The translations under genes were made by a program, and so were the position numbers. A stretch of 64,000 nt of DNA from Streptomyces sp. SID8352 (lineage in GTDB: Bacteria > Actinomycetota > Actinomycetes > Streptomycetales > Streptomycetaceae): positions 206,605-270,604 of the forward strand of contig NZ_WWGX01000006.1 of the NCBI RefSeq assembly GCF_009862265.1, written 5' to 3'. Below, in pieces: positions 45,771-54,139 of the stretch. Each line of letters begins with the position of its first letter. Position 1 is the first letter of the stretch. The notes beneath the pieces are model-generated. The model searched no databases, was not told the DNA's origin, and saw nothing but the letters and a program-made list of their open reading frames with translations.

Positions 45771-48700
45771 ATGTTCCGCAAGGTGCTGGTCGCCAACCGC
45801 GGCGAGATCGCCATCCGCGCGTTCCGCGCGGGCTATGAGCTGGGCGCGCGCACCGTCGCCGTCTTCCCGCACGAGGACCGCAACTCCCTGCACCGGCTGA
45901 AGGCCGACGAGGCCTACCAGATCGGTGAGCCCGGACATCCGGTGCGCGCCTACCTCTCCGTGGAGGAGATCGTCGCCGCCGCCCGCCGCGCCGGGGCCGA
46001 CGCGGTCTACCCGGGGTACGGATTCCTGTCCGAGAACCCGGAGCTGGCCAGGGCGTGCGAGGAGGCGGGTATCACCTTCGTCGGCCCCGGCGCGGACATC
46101 CTGGAGCTGACCGGCAACAAGGCCCGCGCCGTGGCCGCCGCCCGGGAGGCCGGGGTCCCCGTCCTGGGGTCCTCCGCGCCCTCCACCGACGTGGACGAAC
46201 TCGTCCGGGCCGCCGAAGGCATCGGCTTCCCCGTCTTCGTCAAGGCCGTCGCGGGCGGCGGCGGTCGCGGCATGCGCCGGGTCGAGGACCCCGCCCGGCT
46301 GCGCGAGTCCATCGAGGCGGCGTCCCGGGAGGCCGCCTCCGCCTTCGGCGACCCCACGGTGTTCCTGGAGAAGGCCGTCGTCGAGCCCCGCCACATCGAG
46401 GTGCAGATCCTCGCCGACGGCCGGGGCGACGTCATCCACCTCTTCGAGCGCGACTGCTCGGTGCAGCGCCGGCATCAGAAGGTGATCGAACTCGCCCCCG
46501 CCCCCAACCTCGACCCGGAGCTGCGCGACCGGATCTGCGCCGACGCCGTCGGGTTCGCCCGGCAGATCGGCTACCGCAACGCCGGAACCGTGGAGTTCCT
46601 CGTCGACCGCGAGGGCAACCACGTCTTCATCGAGATGAACCCGCGCATCCAGGTCGAGCACACGGTGACCGAGGAGGTCACCGACGTCGACCTCGTCCAG
46701 GCCCAGTTGCGGATCGCCGCCGGGGAGAGCCTGGCCGACCTCGGTCTCGCCCAGGAGAACATCACCCTGCGCGGAGCCGCGCTCCAGTGCCGGATCACCA
46801 CCGAGGACCCGGCCAACGGCTTCCGCCCCGACACCGGCCGGATCAGCGCGTACCGCTCGCCCGGCGGCTCCGGCATCCGGCTCGACGGCGGTACCACCCA
46901 CGCCGGGACGGAGATCAGCGCGCACTTCGACTCCATGCTGGTCAAGCTGTCCTGCCGGGGAAGGGACTTCACCACCGCGGTCAACCGGGCCCGGCGGGCC
47001 GTCGCCGAGTTCCGCATCCGCGGCGTCGCCACCAACATCCCCTTCCTCCAGGCGGTGCTGGACGACCCGGACTTCCAGGCGGGGCGTGCCACCACCTCGT
47101 TCATCGAGCAGCGTCCCCATCTGCTCACCGCCCGCCAGTCCGCGGACCGCGGCACCAAGCTGCTGACCTACCTCGCGGACGTCACGGTCAACAAGCCGCA
47201 CGGTGAACGCCCCGCGCTGATCGACCCGTTGACCAAGCTGCCGCCGCTGCCCGCCGGGGAGCCGGCGGCCGGTTCCCGGCAGCTCCTGGCGGAACTCGGC
47301 CCCGAGGGCTTCGCCCGGCGGCTGCGCGAGTCGCCGACCATCGGCGTCACCGACACCACGTTCCGCGACGCCCACCAGTCGCTCCTCGCCACCCGGGTCC
47401 GCACCCGGGACCTCCTCGCCGTCGCCCCGGCCGTCGCCCGCACCCTGCCCGGTCTGCTCTCCCTGGAGTGCTGGGGCGGCGCCACCTACGACGTCGCCCT
47501 GCGCTTCCTCGCGGAGGACCCGTGGGAGCGGCTGGCCGCGCTGCGCGAGGCGGTGCCCAACATCTGCCTCCAGATGCTGCTGCGGGGCCGCAACACCGTC
47601 GGCTACACCCCCTACCCGACCGAGGTGACCGACGCCTTCGTGCAGGAGGCCGCCGCCACCGGCATCGACATCTTCCGCATCTTCGACGCCCTCAACGACG
47701 TCGACCAGATGCGGCCCGCCATCGACGCGGTACGGGAGACGGGCACGGCGGTCGCCGAGGTGGCCCTGTGCTACACGGCCGACCTGTCCGACCCCGGTGA
47801 ACGCCTCTACACCCTCGACTACTACCTGCGGCTGGCCGAGCGCATCGTGGAAGCCGGCGCCCATGTGCTGGCCGTCAAGGACATGGCGGGACTGCTGCGG
47901 GCACCGGCCGCCGCGACCCTGGTCGGCGCCCTGCGCCGGGAGTTCGACCTGCCGGTCCACCTGCACACCCACGACACCGCCGGCGGCCAGCTCGCCACCT
48001 ACCTGGCCGCGATCCAGGCCGGCGCCGACGCGGTGGACGGGGCGGTGGCCTCCATGGCGGGCACCACCTCGCAGCCGTCGCTGTCGGCCCTCGTCGCCGC
48101 CACCGACCACACGGCCCGGCCCACCGGTCTCGACCTCCAGGCCGTCGGCGACCTGGAGCCGTACTGGGAGGGCGTGCGCAGGGTCTACGCCCCCTTCGAG
48201 GCGGGGCTGGCCGCGCCCACCGGCCGCGTCTACCACCACGAGATCCCCGGCGGGCAGCTCTCCAACCTGCGCACCCAGGCCATCGCGCTGGGCCTCGGGG
48301 ACCGCTTCGAGGACATCGAGGCGATGTACGCCGCCGCCGACCGGATGCTGGGCCGCCTGGTCAAGGTCACCCCGTCGTCCAAGGTCGTCGGTGACCTGGC
48401 CCTGCACCTGGTGGGCGCCGGGGTGGCGCCGGAGGACTTCGAGGAGTCGCCGGACCGCTTCGACATCCCCGACTCCGTCATCGGCTTCCTCCGCGGCGAG
48501 CTGGGCACCCCGCCCGGAGGCTGGCCGGAGCCGTTCCGCACCCGGGCGCTGCGCGGACGCGCCGGGTCCCGCCCGGTGCCCGAGCTGGGCGAGGAGGACC
48601 GCACCGGGCTCGCCAAGGACCGCCGGGCGACGCTCAACCGGCTGCTGTTCCCGGGCCCGGCCCGGGAGTTCGACACCCACCGCGCTGCCTACGGCGACAC

Positions 48701-49145
48701 CAGCGTCCTCGACAGCAAGGACTTCTTCTACGGGCTGCGCCCGGGCACCGAGTACAGCGTCGACCTGGAACCCGGTGTGCGTCTGCTGATCGAGCTCAAG
48801 GCCATCGGCGACGCCGACGAGCGCGGGATGCGCACCGTGATGTCGACGCTCAACGGCCAGTTGCGGCCCATCGAGGTGCGCGACCGGGCGGCGGCCTCCG
48901 ACATCCCGGTCACCGAGAAGGCCGACCGCTCCGACCCCGGCCATGTGGCGGCCCCGTTCGCCGGTGTGGTCACCCTCGCCGTCGCCGAGGGCGACGAGGT
49001 CGCCGCCGGCGACACCGTGGCCACCATCGAGGCGATGAAGATGGAGGCCGCCATCACCGCCCCGAAGTCCGGCACGGTGAGCAGGCTGGCCATCAACCGC
49101 GTCCAGCAGGTGGAGGGCGGCGACCTCCTCGTCCAGCTCGCCTGA
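45771..49145 (+). CDS. pyc: Pyruvate carboxylase
   Basis: A 1124-residue biotin enzyme making oxaloacetate from pyruvate, ATP and bicarbonate. The order is biotin carboxylase (1-455; VANRGEIAIRAF, AVAGGGGRGMRRVE, FIEMNPRIQVEHT), carboxyltransferase (about 525-800; VTDTTFRDAHQSLLATRVR, ECWGGATYDVALRFL), PYC_OADA/allosteric region, and the C-terminal biotinyl domain with EAMKMEA (biotin Lys). Length matches single-chain PYC. ATG 45771 follows GAAGGGA. It replenishes the TCA cycle and is monocistronic. Confidence 0.96.
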   Translation: MFRKVLVANRGEIAIRAFRAGYELGARTVAVFPHEDRNSLHRLKADEAYQIGEPGHPVRAYLSVEEIVAAARRAGADAVYPGYGFLSENPELARACEEAGITFVGPGADILELTGNKARAVAAAREAGVPVLGSSAPSTDVDELVRAAEGIGFPVFVKAVAGGGGRGMRRVEDPARLRESIEAASREAASAFGDPTVFLEKAVVEPRHIEVQILADGRGDVIHLFERDCSVQRRHQKVIELAPAPNLDPELRDRICADAVGFARQIGYRNAGTVEFLVDREGNHVFIEMNPRIQVEHTVTEEVTDVDLVQAQLRIAAGESLADLGLAQENITLRGAALQCRITTEDPANGFRPDTGRISAYRSPGGSGIRLDGGTTHAGTEISAHFDSMLVKLSCRGRDFTTAVNRARRAVAEFRIRGVATNIPFLQAVLDDPDFQAGRATTSFIEQRPHLLTARQSADRGTKLLTYLADVTVNKPHGERPALIDPLTKLPPLPAGEPAAGSRQLLAELGPEGFARRLRESPTIGVTDTTFRDAHQSLLATRVRTRDLLAVAPAVARTLPGLLSLECWGGATYDVALRFLAEDPWERLAALREAVPNICLQMLLRGRNTVGYTPYPTEVTDAFVQEAAATGIDIFRIFDALNDVDQMRPAIDAVRETGTAVAEVALCYTADLSDPGERLYTLDYYLRLAERIVEAGAHVLAVKDMAGLLRAPAAATLVGALRREFDLPVHLHTHDTAGGQLATYLAAIQAGADAVDGAVASMAGTTSQPSLSALVAATDHTARPTGLDLQAVGDLEPYWEGVRRVYAPFEAGLAAPTGRVYHHEIPGGQLSNLRTQAIALGLGDRFEDIEAMYAAADRMLGRLVKVTPSSKVVGDLALHLVGAGVAPEDFEESPDRFDIPDSVIGFLRGELGTPPGGWPEPFRTRALRGRAGSRPVPELGEEDRTGLAKDRRATLNRLLFPGPAREFDTHRAAYGDTSVLDSKDFFYGLRPGTEYSVDLEPGVRLLIELKAIGDADERGMRTVMSTLNGQLRPIEVRDRAAASDIPVTEKADRSDPGHVAAPFAGVVTLAVAEGDEVAAGDTVATIEAMKMEAAITAPKSGTVSRLAINRVQQVEGGDLLVQLA

Positions 49146-49170
49146 GCGCGGCGGGGACGCGGAGACGCAA

Positions 49171-49215
49171 GGAGGCGGTGGTCACCGGGCCCTCGGGCCG
49201 GTGACCACCGCCTCC
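49171..49215. terminator. Bidirectional hairpin terminator
   Basis: An 18-bp perfect stem (arm GGAGGCGGTGGTCACCGG, 49171-49188; second arm 49198-49215) with a 9-nt loop between the convergent pyc and ABM-domain genes. Confidence 0.82.
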
Positions 49216-49222
49216 TCCGCGT

Positions 49223-49540
49223 TCACTCGCCCTTCGGCGCCGCCTGCTGGGCCACCTCGAAGGACCACAGCGTGGAACCGGTCGCGGCGGGCCCGGGACG
49301 GTCGCCACCGCCCTGGTGCGCCTCTTTGCGGGGGCCCTCCATCCACGCCGTGAAGGACTCCTCGTCACGCCAGCGCGTGTACACGAGGTACTGGTCGGTG
49401 CCCTCGACGGGCCGGAGCAGCTCGAACCACTCGAAGCCGTCGGAGTTCTCCACGGAGTGGGCCCGCGCGGCGAAGCGCTGCTCCAGCAGCTCGCGCTGCT
49501 CGGCGGGGACGGTCAGCACATTGATCTTGACTACGCTCAT
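49223..49540 (-). CDS. ABM-domain (antibiotic biosynthesis monooxygenase-like) protein
   Basis: A 105-residue ferredoxin-like protein of the ABM family (MSVVKINVLTVPAEQRELLE, FEWFELLRPVEGTDQYLVYT, RWRDEESFTAWM). Relatives include heme-degrading and quinol monooxygenases. The HAHQG-type position reads RKEAHQGGG, leaving a conserved His. It lies 15 bp after the GH114 gene on the same strand, so it is probably the last gene of the exopolysaccharide operon, although its role there is unclear. ATG 49540 follows GAGG. Confidence 0.82.
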   Translation of the reverse strand: MSVVKINVLTVPAEQRELLEQRFAARAHSVENSDGFEWFELLRPVEGTDQYLVYTRWRDEESFTAWMEGPRKEAHQGGGDRPGPAATGSTLWSFEVAQQAAPKGE

Positions 49541-49555
49541 GACCTCATCCTGCCA

Positions 49556-50401
49556 TCAGCACGGTTTGCGCCAGGGGTCCAGGTCCGGCTTCTTCAGCAT
49601 CGAGGACAGCCCCAGGCTGCGCGCCTCGGGGCAGAACCCCCGGGTCGTGCCGGAGTACTCGACGTGGAACACGGCCTTCCCCGCCTCGATGAACGGTGTC
49701 AGCCGGTCGCACTCCCCGTACTCGGCGCACTGCTCGTTGACGGCGAAGTCGAACACCTTCACCAGCTCGGGGATCTGCGGCAGGTCGTTCTTGAGCCCCA
49801 CCGACAGCCCGCGCTCATGGGCGATGTCGGCGATCATGCGGTTGTAGACCAACTGGTCGCGGGCGGTCAGCGGGAAGCCGGACTTGTTGCCGTAGGCCTC
49901 CACCAGATCGGGCTCGACCGCGTCGAAGCCCTTGTCCCGGCACATGTCGAAGCGGCGCTCCATGATCGGGCGGAGCACGGAGACCCGGCGGATGTCGAGC
50001 CAGCGCTCCCCCGCCCAGCCGTTGGTCCCGCCCAGCACCCGCTCCGGGAAGTCCCCGGCGTCCGGCCGGTAGTCCTCCCAGGCGCCGACGTTGATGTAGC
50101 AGATCACCTTGCGTCCGGCCCGGTGGAGCCGGGCGACGTCGGCCGCCGAGTTCTCGAAGCCGTCGATGTCGTAGACGGGCACGTCGGCCGTCTCCTGGAC
50201 CGGTCCGTTGAGCTGCCACTGCCAGGCCAGCCCCGGCCGGGGCTGCCAGAGGGCGGACCGTTGGCCGGTCTCCGGGGCCGGGGTGTGCCCGGCGCGGTGG
50301 CTCTCCTTGCCCGTTCCGTCATCCGTTCCGGTGCATCCCGCCAGCACCAGGGCCGCCAGGGCGGCTCCCAGCGCCGTGCGTAACCAGATCCGGGCGTTCA
50401 T
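49556..50401 (-). CDS. GH114 family lipoprotein (endo-alpha-1,4-galactosaminidase-like)
   Basis: A 281-residue exported lipoprotein. The lipobox LVLAGC places the lipidated residue at Cys23. Residues 50-280 are a TIM barrel of family GH114 (DVPVYDIDGFENSAADVARL, KVICYINVGAWEDYRPD, FDAVEPDLVEAYGNKSGFPL). The fungal member Ega3 cuts galactosaminogalactan, and PelA's hydrolase domain is related. Its ATG overlaps the stop of the spherulin-4-like gene (ATGA). It likely trims the amino-sugar polymer made by this locus at the outer membrane face. Confidence 0.88.
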   Translation of the reverse strand: MNARIWLRTALGAALAALVLAGCTGTDDGTGKESHRAGHTPAPETGQRSALWQPRPGLAWQWQLNGPVQETADVPVYDIDGFENSAADVARLHRAGRKVICYINVGAWEDYRPDAGDFPERVLGGTNGWAGERWLDIRRVSVLRPIMERRFDMCRDKGFDAVEPDLVEAYGNKSGFPLTARDQLVYNRMIADIAHERGLSVGLKNDLPQIPELVKVFDFAVNEQCAEYGECDRLTPFIEAGKAVFHVEYSGTTRGFCPEARSLGLSSMLKKPDLDPWRKPC

Positions 50402-51060
50402 CGCTGCACTCCTGTCAGTACGGGGGTAAGTCGGGCCCAGGGGTTGGGCAGTTCCCCGGTCACGGGACCGGAGACGGCGGCGCCGCGCTCGGCCGCCGTG
50501 CGCACGGCGAGCGGCGCCAGGGCCTCGGGCACGCCGTACACCAGATGGCAGAAGCGCTCCGGTGGGTGGCGCTGCGTCCAGTCCGGGCGGCTGAACGCCG
50601 ATACGTACGTCGTCCACGAGCCCTCGAAGGTGACGAGCAGATCCGCGAACCGGGCGTAGCCGGGCGCCGGGTGGACCCCCGGGTTCAGCACGACGGGGTC
50701 GGCGCCCTGCCGCCGCAGGGCCCGCACCAGCCGCCGGTACTCCGCCAGCCCCGACTCGGCCGCGCTGACCCGGTCGAGGAAGCAGCCGTCGGTCCCGTAC
50801 CAGCGCTGGTGCCGGGCCAGGTCCTCCAGCACGTCGGGGGCCGGCCGGGTGCCGTAGTCGGTGTCGACGTAGCCCAGCAGCCGGGCCCCCGCCGCCCGCA
50901 GCGCCCCGGCCGCCGCGGTGAACGCCGGGTCGGGCGTGTCACCCGGGCCGTCGGCCGGGTTGAGCACCACCGCGTAGGTGCGGTCCGCGGCGGTGATCAG
51001 CCGGTGCCAGGCGCCGGGGTCCTCGGCCGGATGGACGTACAGCGGGACGAGGAGGCTCAC
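50398..51060 (-). CDS. Spherulin-4 family (Sph3/GH135-like) protein
   Basis: A 220-residue protein of the spherulation-specific family 4. SLLVPLYVHPAEDPGAWHRL, VVLNPADGPGDTPDPAFTAA, LLGYVDTDYGTRP and YGTDGCFLDRVSAAESG match the TIM-barrel fold of Aspergillus Sph3. Sph3 is a glycoside hydrolase of GH135 needed for galactosaminogalactan synthesis. Unlike Sph3 no signal peptide or membrane anchor is visible after GTG 51060, so the protein may be cytosolic. The start overlaps the epimerase stop by 4 bp (GTGA) and the end overlaps GH114. Confidence 0.85.
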   Translation of the reverse strand: MSLLVPLYVHPAEDPGAWHRLITAADRTYAVVLNPADGPGDTPDPAFTAAAGALRAAGARLLGYVDTDYGTRPAPDVLEDLARHQRWYGTDGCFLDRVSAAESGLAEYRRLVRALRRQGADPVVLNPGVHPAPGYARFADLLVTFEGSWTTYVSAFSRPDWTQRHPPERFCHLVYGVPEALAPLAVRTAAERGAAVSGPVTGELPNPWARLTPVLTGVQR

Positions 51061-51983
51061 GACGCCCGGCCCTCGTCCGCGGGCTCGGCGGCCGGTACGG
51101 GGCGGTGCGACCACAGCGCGTCCAGGGACTCGTCGAGCGTGTGCGCGGGCCGCCAGCCCAGGGCCTCGCGGGCGGCGCCGATGTCGGAGCACTGCCAGGA
51201 CACCTGGTCCGAGCGGGACGAACCGGCGCCCCGCTCCTCGATCCGGCCCCGGAACCCGGCGATGTCCGCGAGCGTGTCCACCAGCCGGCGCACCCGGACC
51301 GCCCGCCCGCCGCCGATGTTCAGCACCCGCGGCAGCGGGCCGTCGGCGGTCACCGCCCGCTCCACGGCGCCCGCGACGTCGCGGACGTCCACGAAGTCCC
51401 GGTAGGCCGAGAGGTCGCCCAGTCTGAGCACCGCCTCCGGGCCGGTGCCCGCCTCGCGCAGCAGCCCGGCGACCCTGCCGGGCAGACCGCCCGCCGGGGC
51501 GCCCGGCCCCACCGGGTTGCCGACCCGCAGGACCACCGCGTCCAGTCCGGACACGGTCAGGACCACCGTGCCGGCCAGCTTGGTGGCACCGTAGGCGGTG
51601 ACGGGACGGGTGGGCGCCGACTCGGCGGTCGGCACCCGTCCCTCGCCGGGCCCGTACTCGGCCGCCGAGCCGAGGTGCACCAGCCGCGCCCCGGGACGGG
51701 ACCGGCGCAGCGCCGCGCAGAGCACGGCGGGGCCGCGGGCGTTGACCTCCGCGAGGGAGACCGGGTCACCGCTGACGGCGCCCGCGCAGTTGACGACGGC
51801 GTCGGGCGCCGCCGCCTCCAGCAGCGCGGCCAGCCGCTCCGCCGGGACGGTGGCGAGGTCGACGGGGACCTCGGCGTCGGGCGACCGGCCGCCGTCGAGC
51901 ACCCGCGCGCCCGGCAGGGCGCGCAGCCGCTCGGTGACATGGGTGCCCAGGTAGCCGGTGGACCCCAGGACGAGAATGCGCAT
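51057..51983 (-). CDS. NAD-dependent sugar-nucleotide epimerase/dehydratase (SDR)
   Basis: A 308-residue extended SDR. MRILVLGSTGYLGTHV provides the GxxGxxG NAD site and VTAYGATKLAG the catalytic YxxxK. LRVGNPVGPGAPAGG and DVRDVAGAVERA follow. It probably interconverts or reduces an NDP-sugar. ATG 51983 lies 7 bp after the nucleotidyltransferase stop. It is part of the exopolysaccharide operon, and C4 epimerisation to a galacto-configured sugar is one possibility. Confidence 0.85.
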   Translation of the reverse strand: MRILVLGSTGYLGTHVTERLRALPGARVLDGGRSPDAEVPVDLATVPAERLAALLEAAAPDAVVNCAGAVSGDPVSLAEVNARGPAVLCAALRRSRPGARLVHLGSAAEYGPGEGRVPTAESAPTRPVTAYGATKLAGTVVLTVSGLDAVVLRVGNPVGPGAPAGGLPGRVAGLLREAGTGPEAVLRLGDLSAYRDFVDVRDVAGAVERAVTADGPLPRVLNIGGGRAVRVRRLVDTLADIAGFRGRIEERGAGSSRSDQVSWQCSDIGAAREALGWRPAHTLDESLDALWSHRPVPAAEPADEGRAS

Positions 51984-51990
51984 GCGGTGG

Positions 51991-52704
51991 TCAGGCTCCC
52001 TTGAGCAGCAGCGCCTTGCGGCTGGTGAACTCCGCGTTGGCCCGGTCGTAGTCGTCGGGACGGCCGATGTCGAGCCAGTAGCCGTCGAAGTCGTAGGCGT
52101 GCGGCGGATTGTCCGCGCGCAGCAGGTCGAGCACCAACTCGTCGAAGCCCAGGGGCAGTCCGGCCGTGTAGCCGTCGAGCGTGGCCCGGGACAGACCGTA
52201 CACGCCCATCGAGACCCGGTAGTCCATGCTGGGCTTCTCGGTGAAGCCGACCACCCTGCTGGCGTCGGTGGTGAGCACCCCGAAGTCGATGTGGACCTTG
52301 CGGGCGTAGGTGGCGATGGTCAGCGGCGCCCGTTCGGCGCGGTGCCGGCGCAGGACGTCGGCGTAGTCGAGGTCGGTCAGGATGTCCCCGTTCATCACGA
52401 GGAAGTGCTCGGGCAGCCGCTCGCGCATGGTGAGCAGCGGCCCCATCGTCCCCAGGGGGCTCTCCTCGGAGGAGTAGTCGACGGTCAGGCCCCACTGGGA
52501 GCCGTCACCGACGTAGGCGCGGATGATCTCGCCCAGATGGCCGATGGCGATGGTGCAGCCGGTGAAGCCCGCCCCGGCCAGCTGGCGCAGCACGATCTCC
52601 AGGATGGCGTGCTGGTCGCCGATGGGCACGAGCGGCTTGGGCAGCGCCGTGGTGTAGGGCCGCAGCCGGACACCCTTGCCCCCGGCCAGGATCACTGCGT
52701 GCAT
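51991..52704 (-). CDS. Sugar-1-phosphate nucleotidyltransferase
   Basis: A 237-residue NTP_transferase. MHAVILAGGKGVRLRPYTTA and LPKPLVPIGDQHAILEIVL form the nucleotide and sugar-phosphate sites, and VMNGDILTDLDY the metal-binding DxD-like strand. YWLDIGRPDDYDRANAEF ends the domain. There is no C-terminal beta-helix, so acetyltransferase activity is absent. It activates a hexose-1-phosphate (base unknown) for the neighbouring SDR enzymes. ATG 52704 follows AGGGGA. It lies 31 bp after the upstream SDR gene. Confidence 0.88.
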   Translation of the reverse strand: MHAVILAGGKGVRLRPYTTALPKPLVPIGDQHAILEIVLRQLAGAGFTGCTIAIGHLGEIIRAYVGDGSQWGLTVDYSSEESPLGTMGPLLTMRERLPEHFLVMNGDILTDLDYADVLRRHRAERAPLTIATYARKVHIDFGVLTTDASRVVGFTEKPSMDYRVSMGVYGLSRATLDGYTAGLPLGFDELVLDLLRADNPPHAYDFDGYWLDIGRPDDYDRANAEFTSRKALLLKGA

Positions 52705-52735
52705 GGGATTCCCCTCGATTCAGTGCCGGTGGTGG

Positions 52736-53737
52736 TCAGATGTTGTAGATGCCGGTCTTGTAGCGGGCCAGGTTGGCCGGCTCGCGGAAGAACTCGACCG
52801 TCTGCGCCAGGCCCTGCTCCAGGTCGTGCCCGGGGCTCCAGCCGGTGGCCTCCCGCAGCCGGGTGGCGTCCGCGACCAGCCGCATCACCTCTGAGGCCGC
52901 GGGCCGCAGCCGCTCGGCGTCCTCGCGGACGTCGAGGGAGGTGTCCATCACCTTGCCGATCAGCGCGACGAGGTCGCCGACGGAGATCTCGCCGCCGGTG
53001 CCCGCGTTGAGGGTGCGGCCCACCACCCGGTCGGCGGGCGCGGTGCCGACCGCGAGGAACGCCCGCGCGGTGTCCTTGACGAACATGAAGTCGCGGGTGG
53101 GCCGCAGGTCGCCCAGGGTGATGGTCCGCTCCCCGGACGCCACCTGGCCGATGACGGTGGGGATCACGGCCCGCATGGACTGCCGGGGGCCGTAGGTGTT
53201 GAACGGCCGCAGCGTCACCACGGGGGTGCCGAAGCTGGCGTGGTAGCTGTCGGCGAGCCGGTCCCCGCCCGCCTTCGACGCGGCGTACGGCGACTGGGTG
53301 TTGATCGGATGGTCCTCGGTGATCGGCACGGTCTGCGCGGTGCCGTAGGTCTCGCTGGTCGAGGTGTGCACCAGCCGGGGCGTGCCCTGGGCGCGCACCG
53401 CCTCCAGCACGTTGAGGGTGCCGGTGACGTTGGTGTCCACGTAGCTGTGCGGAGCGCGGTAGGAGTACGGGATGGCGATGAGCGCGGCCAGGTGGTAGAC
53501 GCACTCGGCGCCCTCCACGAGGTGGCCGACGGAGCCGGGGTCCCGGACGTCGCCGAGGACGATCTCGACCTGGTCGAGGACCTCGGGGGAGAGGGTCTCC
53601 AGCCAGCCGTAGGAGGAGAAGGAGTTGTACTGGGCCATGGCCCTGACCCGGTATCCGGAGGCGACCAGCGCCTCGGTGAGGTGGGAGCCGATGAAGCCCT
53701 CGGCTCCGGTGACGGCGGCGAGCGGTGCGGAGGTCAC
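52736..53737 (-). CDS. NDP-sugar 4,6-dehydratase/4-epimerase-type SDR
   Basis: A 333-residue extended SDR. AAVTGAEGFIGSHLTEALVA binds NAD, TSTSETYGTAQTVPITEDHP and SPYAASKAGGDRLADSYH hold the catalytic Thr/Ser-Tyr-Lys set, and LRPFNTYGPRQSMRAVIPTV is the substrate loop. It is closest in feel to the GDP-mannose/UDP-GlcNAc 4,6-dehydratase (LegB-like) group. GTG 53737 follows AAAGGA. A 400-bp gap separates it from the PelG-like gene upstream, so a separate promoter is possible. Confidence 0.85.
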   Translation of the reverse strand: MTSAPLAAVTGAEGFIGSHLTEALVASGYRVRAMAQYNSFSSYGWLETLSPEVLDQVEIVLGDVRDPGSVGHLVEGAECVYHLAALIAIPYSYRAPHSYVDTNVTGTLNVLEAVRAQGTPRLVHTSTSETYGTAQTVPITEDHPINTQSPYAASKAGGDRLADSYHASFGTPVVTLRPFNTYGPRQSMRAVIPTVIGQVASGERTITLGDLRPTRDFMFVKDTARAFLAVGTAPADRVVGRTLNAGTGGEISVGDLVALIGKVMDTSLDVREDAERLRPAASEVMRLVADATRLREATGWSPGHDLEQGLAQTVEFFREPANLARYKTGIYNI

Positions 53738-54139
53738 GCGTGATCCTTTCGATCGGTGACGGGACGTGCTGCGGACGGAAGGGGACGGGGAGGCGGCGGC
53801 GCGGCGGGGCAGCCCGGTGCCCCGCCACCGGGAACCGGCCGGGGCCGGTTCCCGGCGCGGTGGTCCGGGACGCGGGTCGGTGGAGAGGACGGCGTGACGC
53901 CTCGTGGTGCGGCGGGCGGTGGGGACGGGCCGCGGGGACGGTCGGTGGTGCGCCGGGCGCGGGGACCCGGGGCCGCGGGCGGTACCGGGCACGGGGGCCG
54001 GCGGTGCCCGCGGACGACGGAGGGCGGTGCGGGGGCGCGGGGACCGGCGGCCCGGGAGGACGGCGGGACGGGGCGCCCCGGTGGTCCCGCGGCGCGGGGC
54101 GCCGGCTCGGCGGGATGGGGCGCGCGGGGGCGCCCGGGA
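53738..54139. other. Gap inside the exopolysaccharide locus
   Basis: No gene; very GC-rich, with short GGCGGG and CGCGGG runs. It may carry a promoter for the sugar-nucleotide genes. No clear hairpin or -10 element was seen. Confidence 0.4.

Noticed and set aside
45744..48944. A 1066-codon open frame antisense to pyruvate carboxylase
   Set aside because: Mirror frame caused by high third-position GC; composition (Gly/Asp/Val/His-rich) fits no family and the sense gene is fully convincing.
49223..49540. Assigning the ABM protein a definite role in exopolysaccharide synthesis
   Set aside because: Only proximity (15 bp) supports it; the family is functionally diverse.
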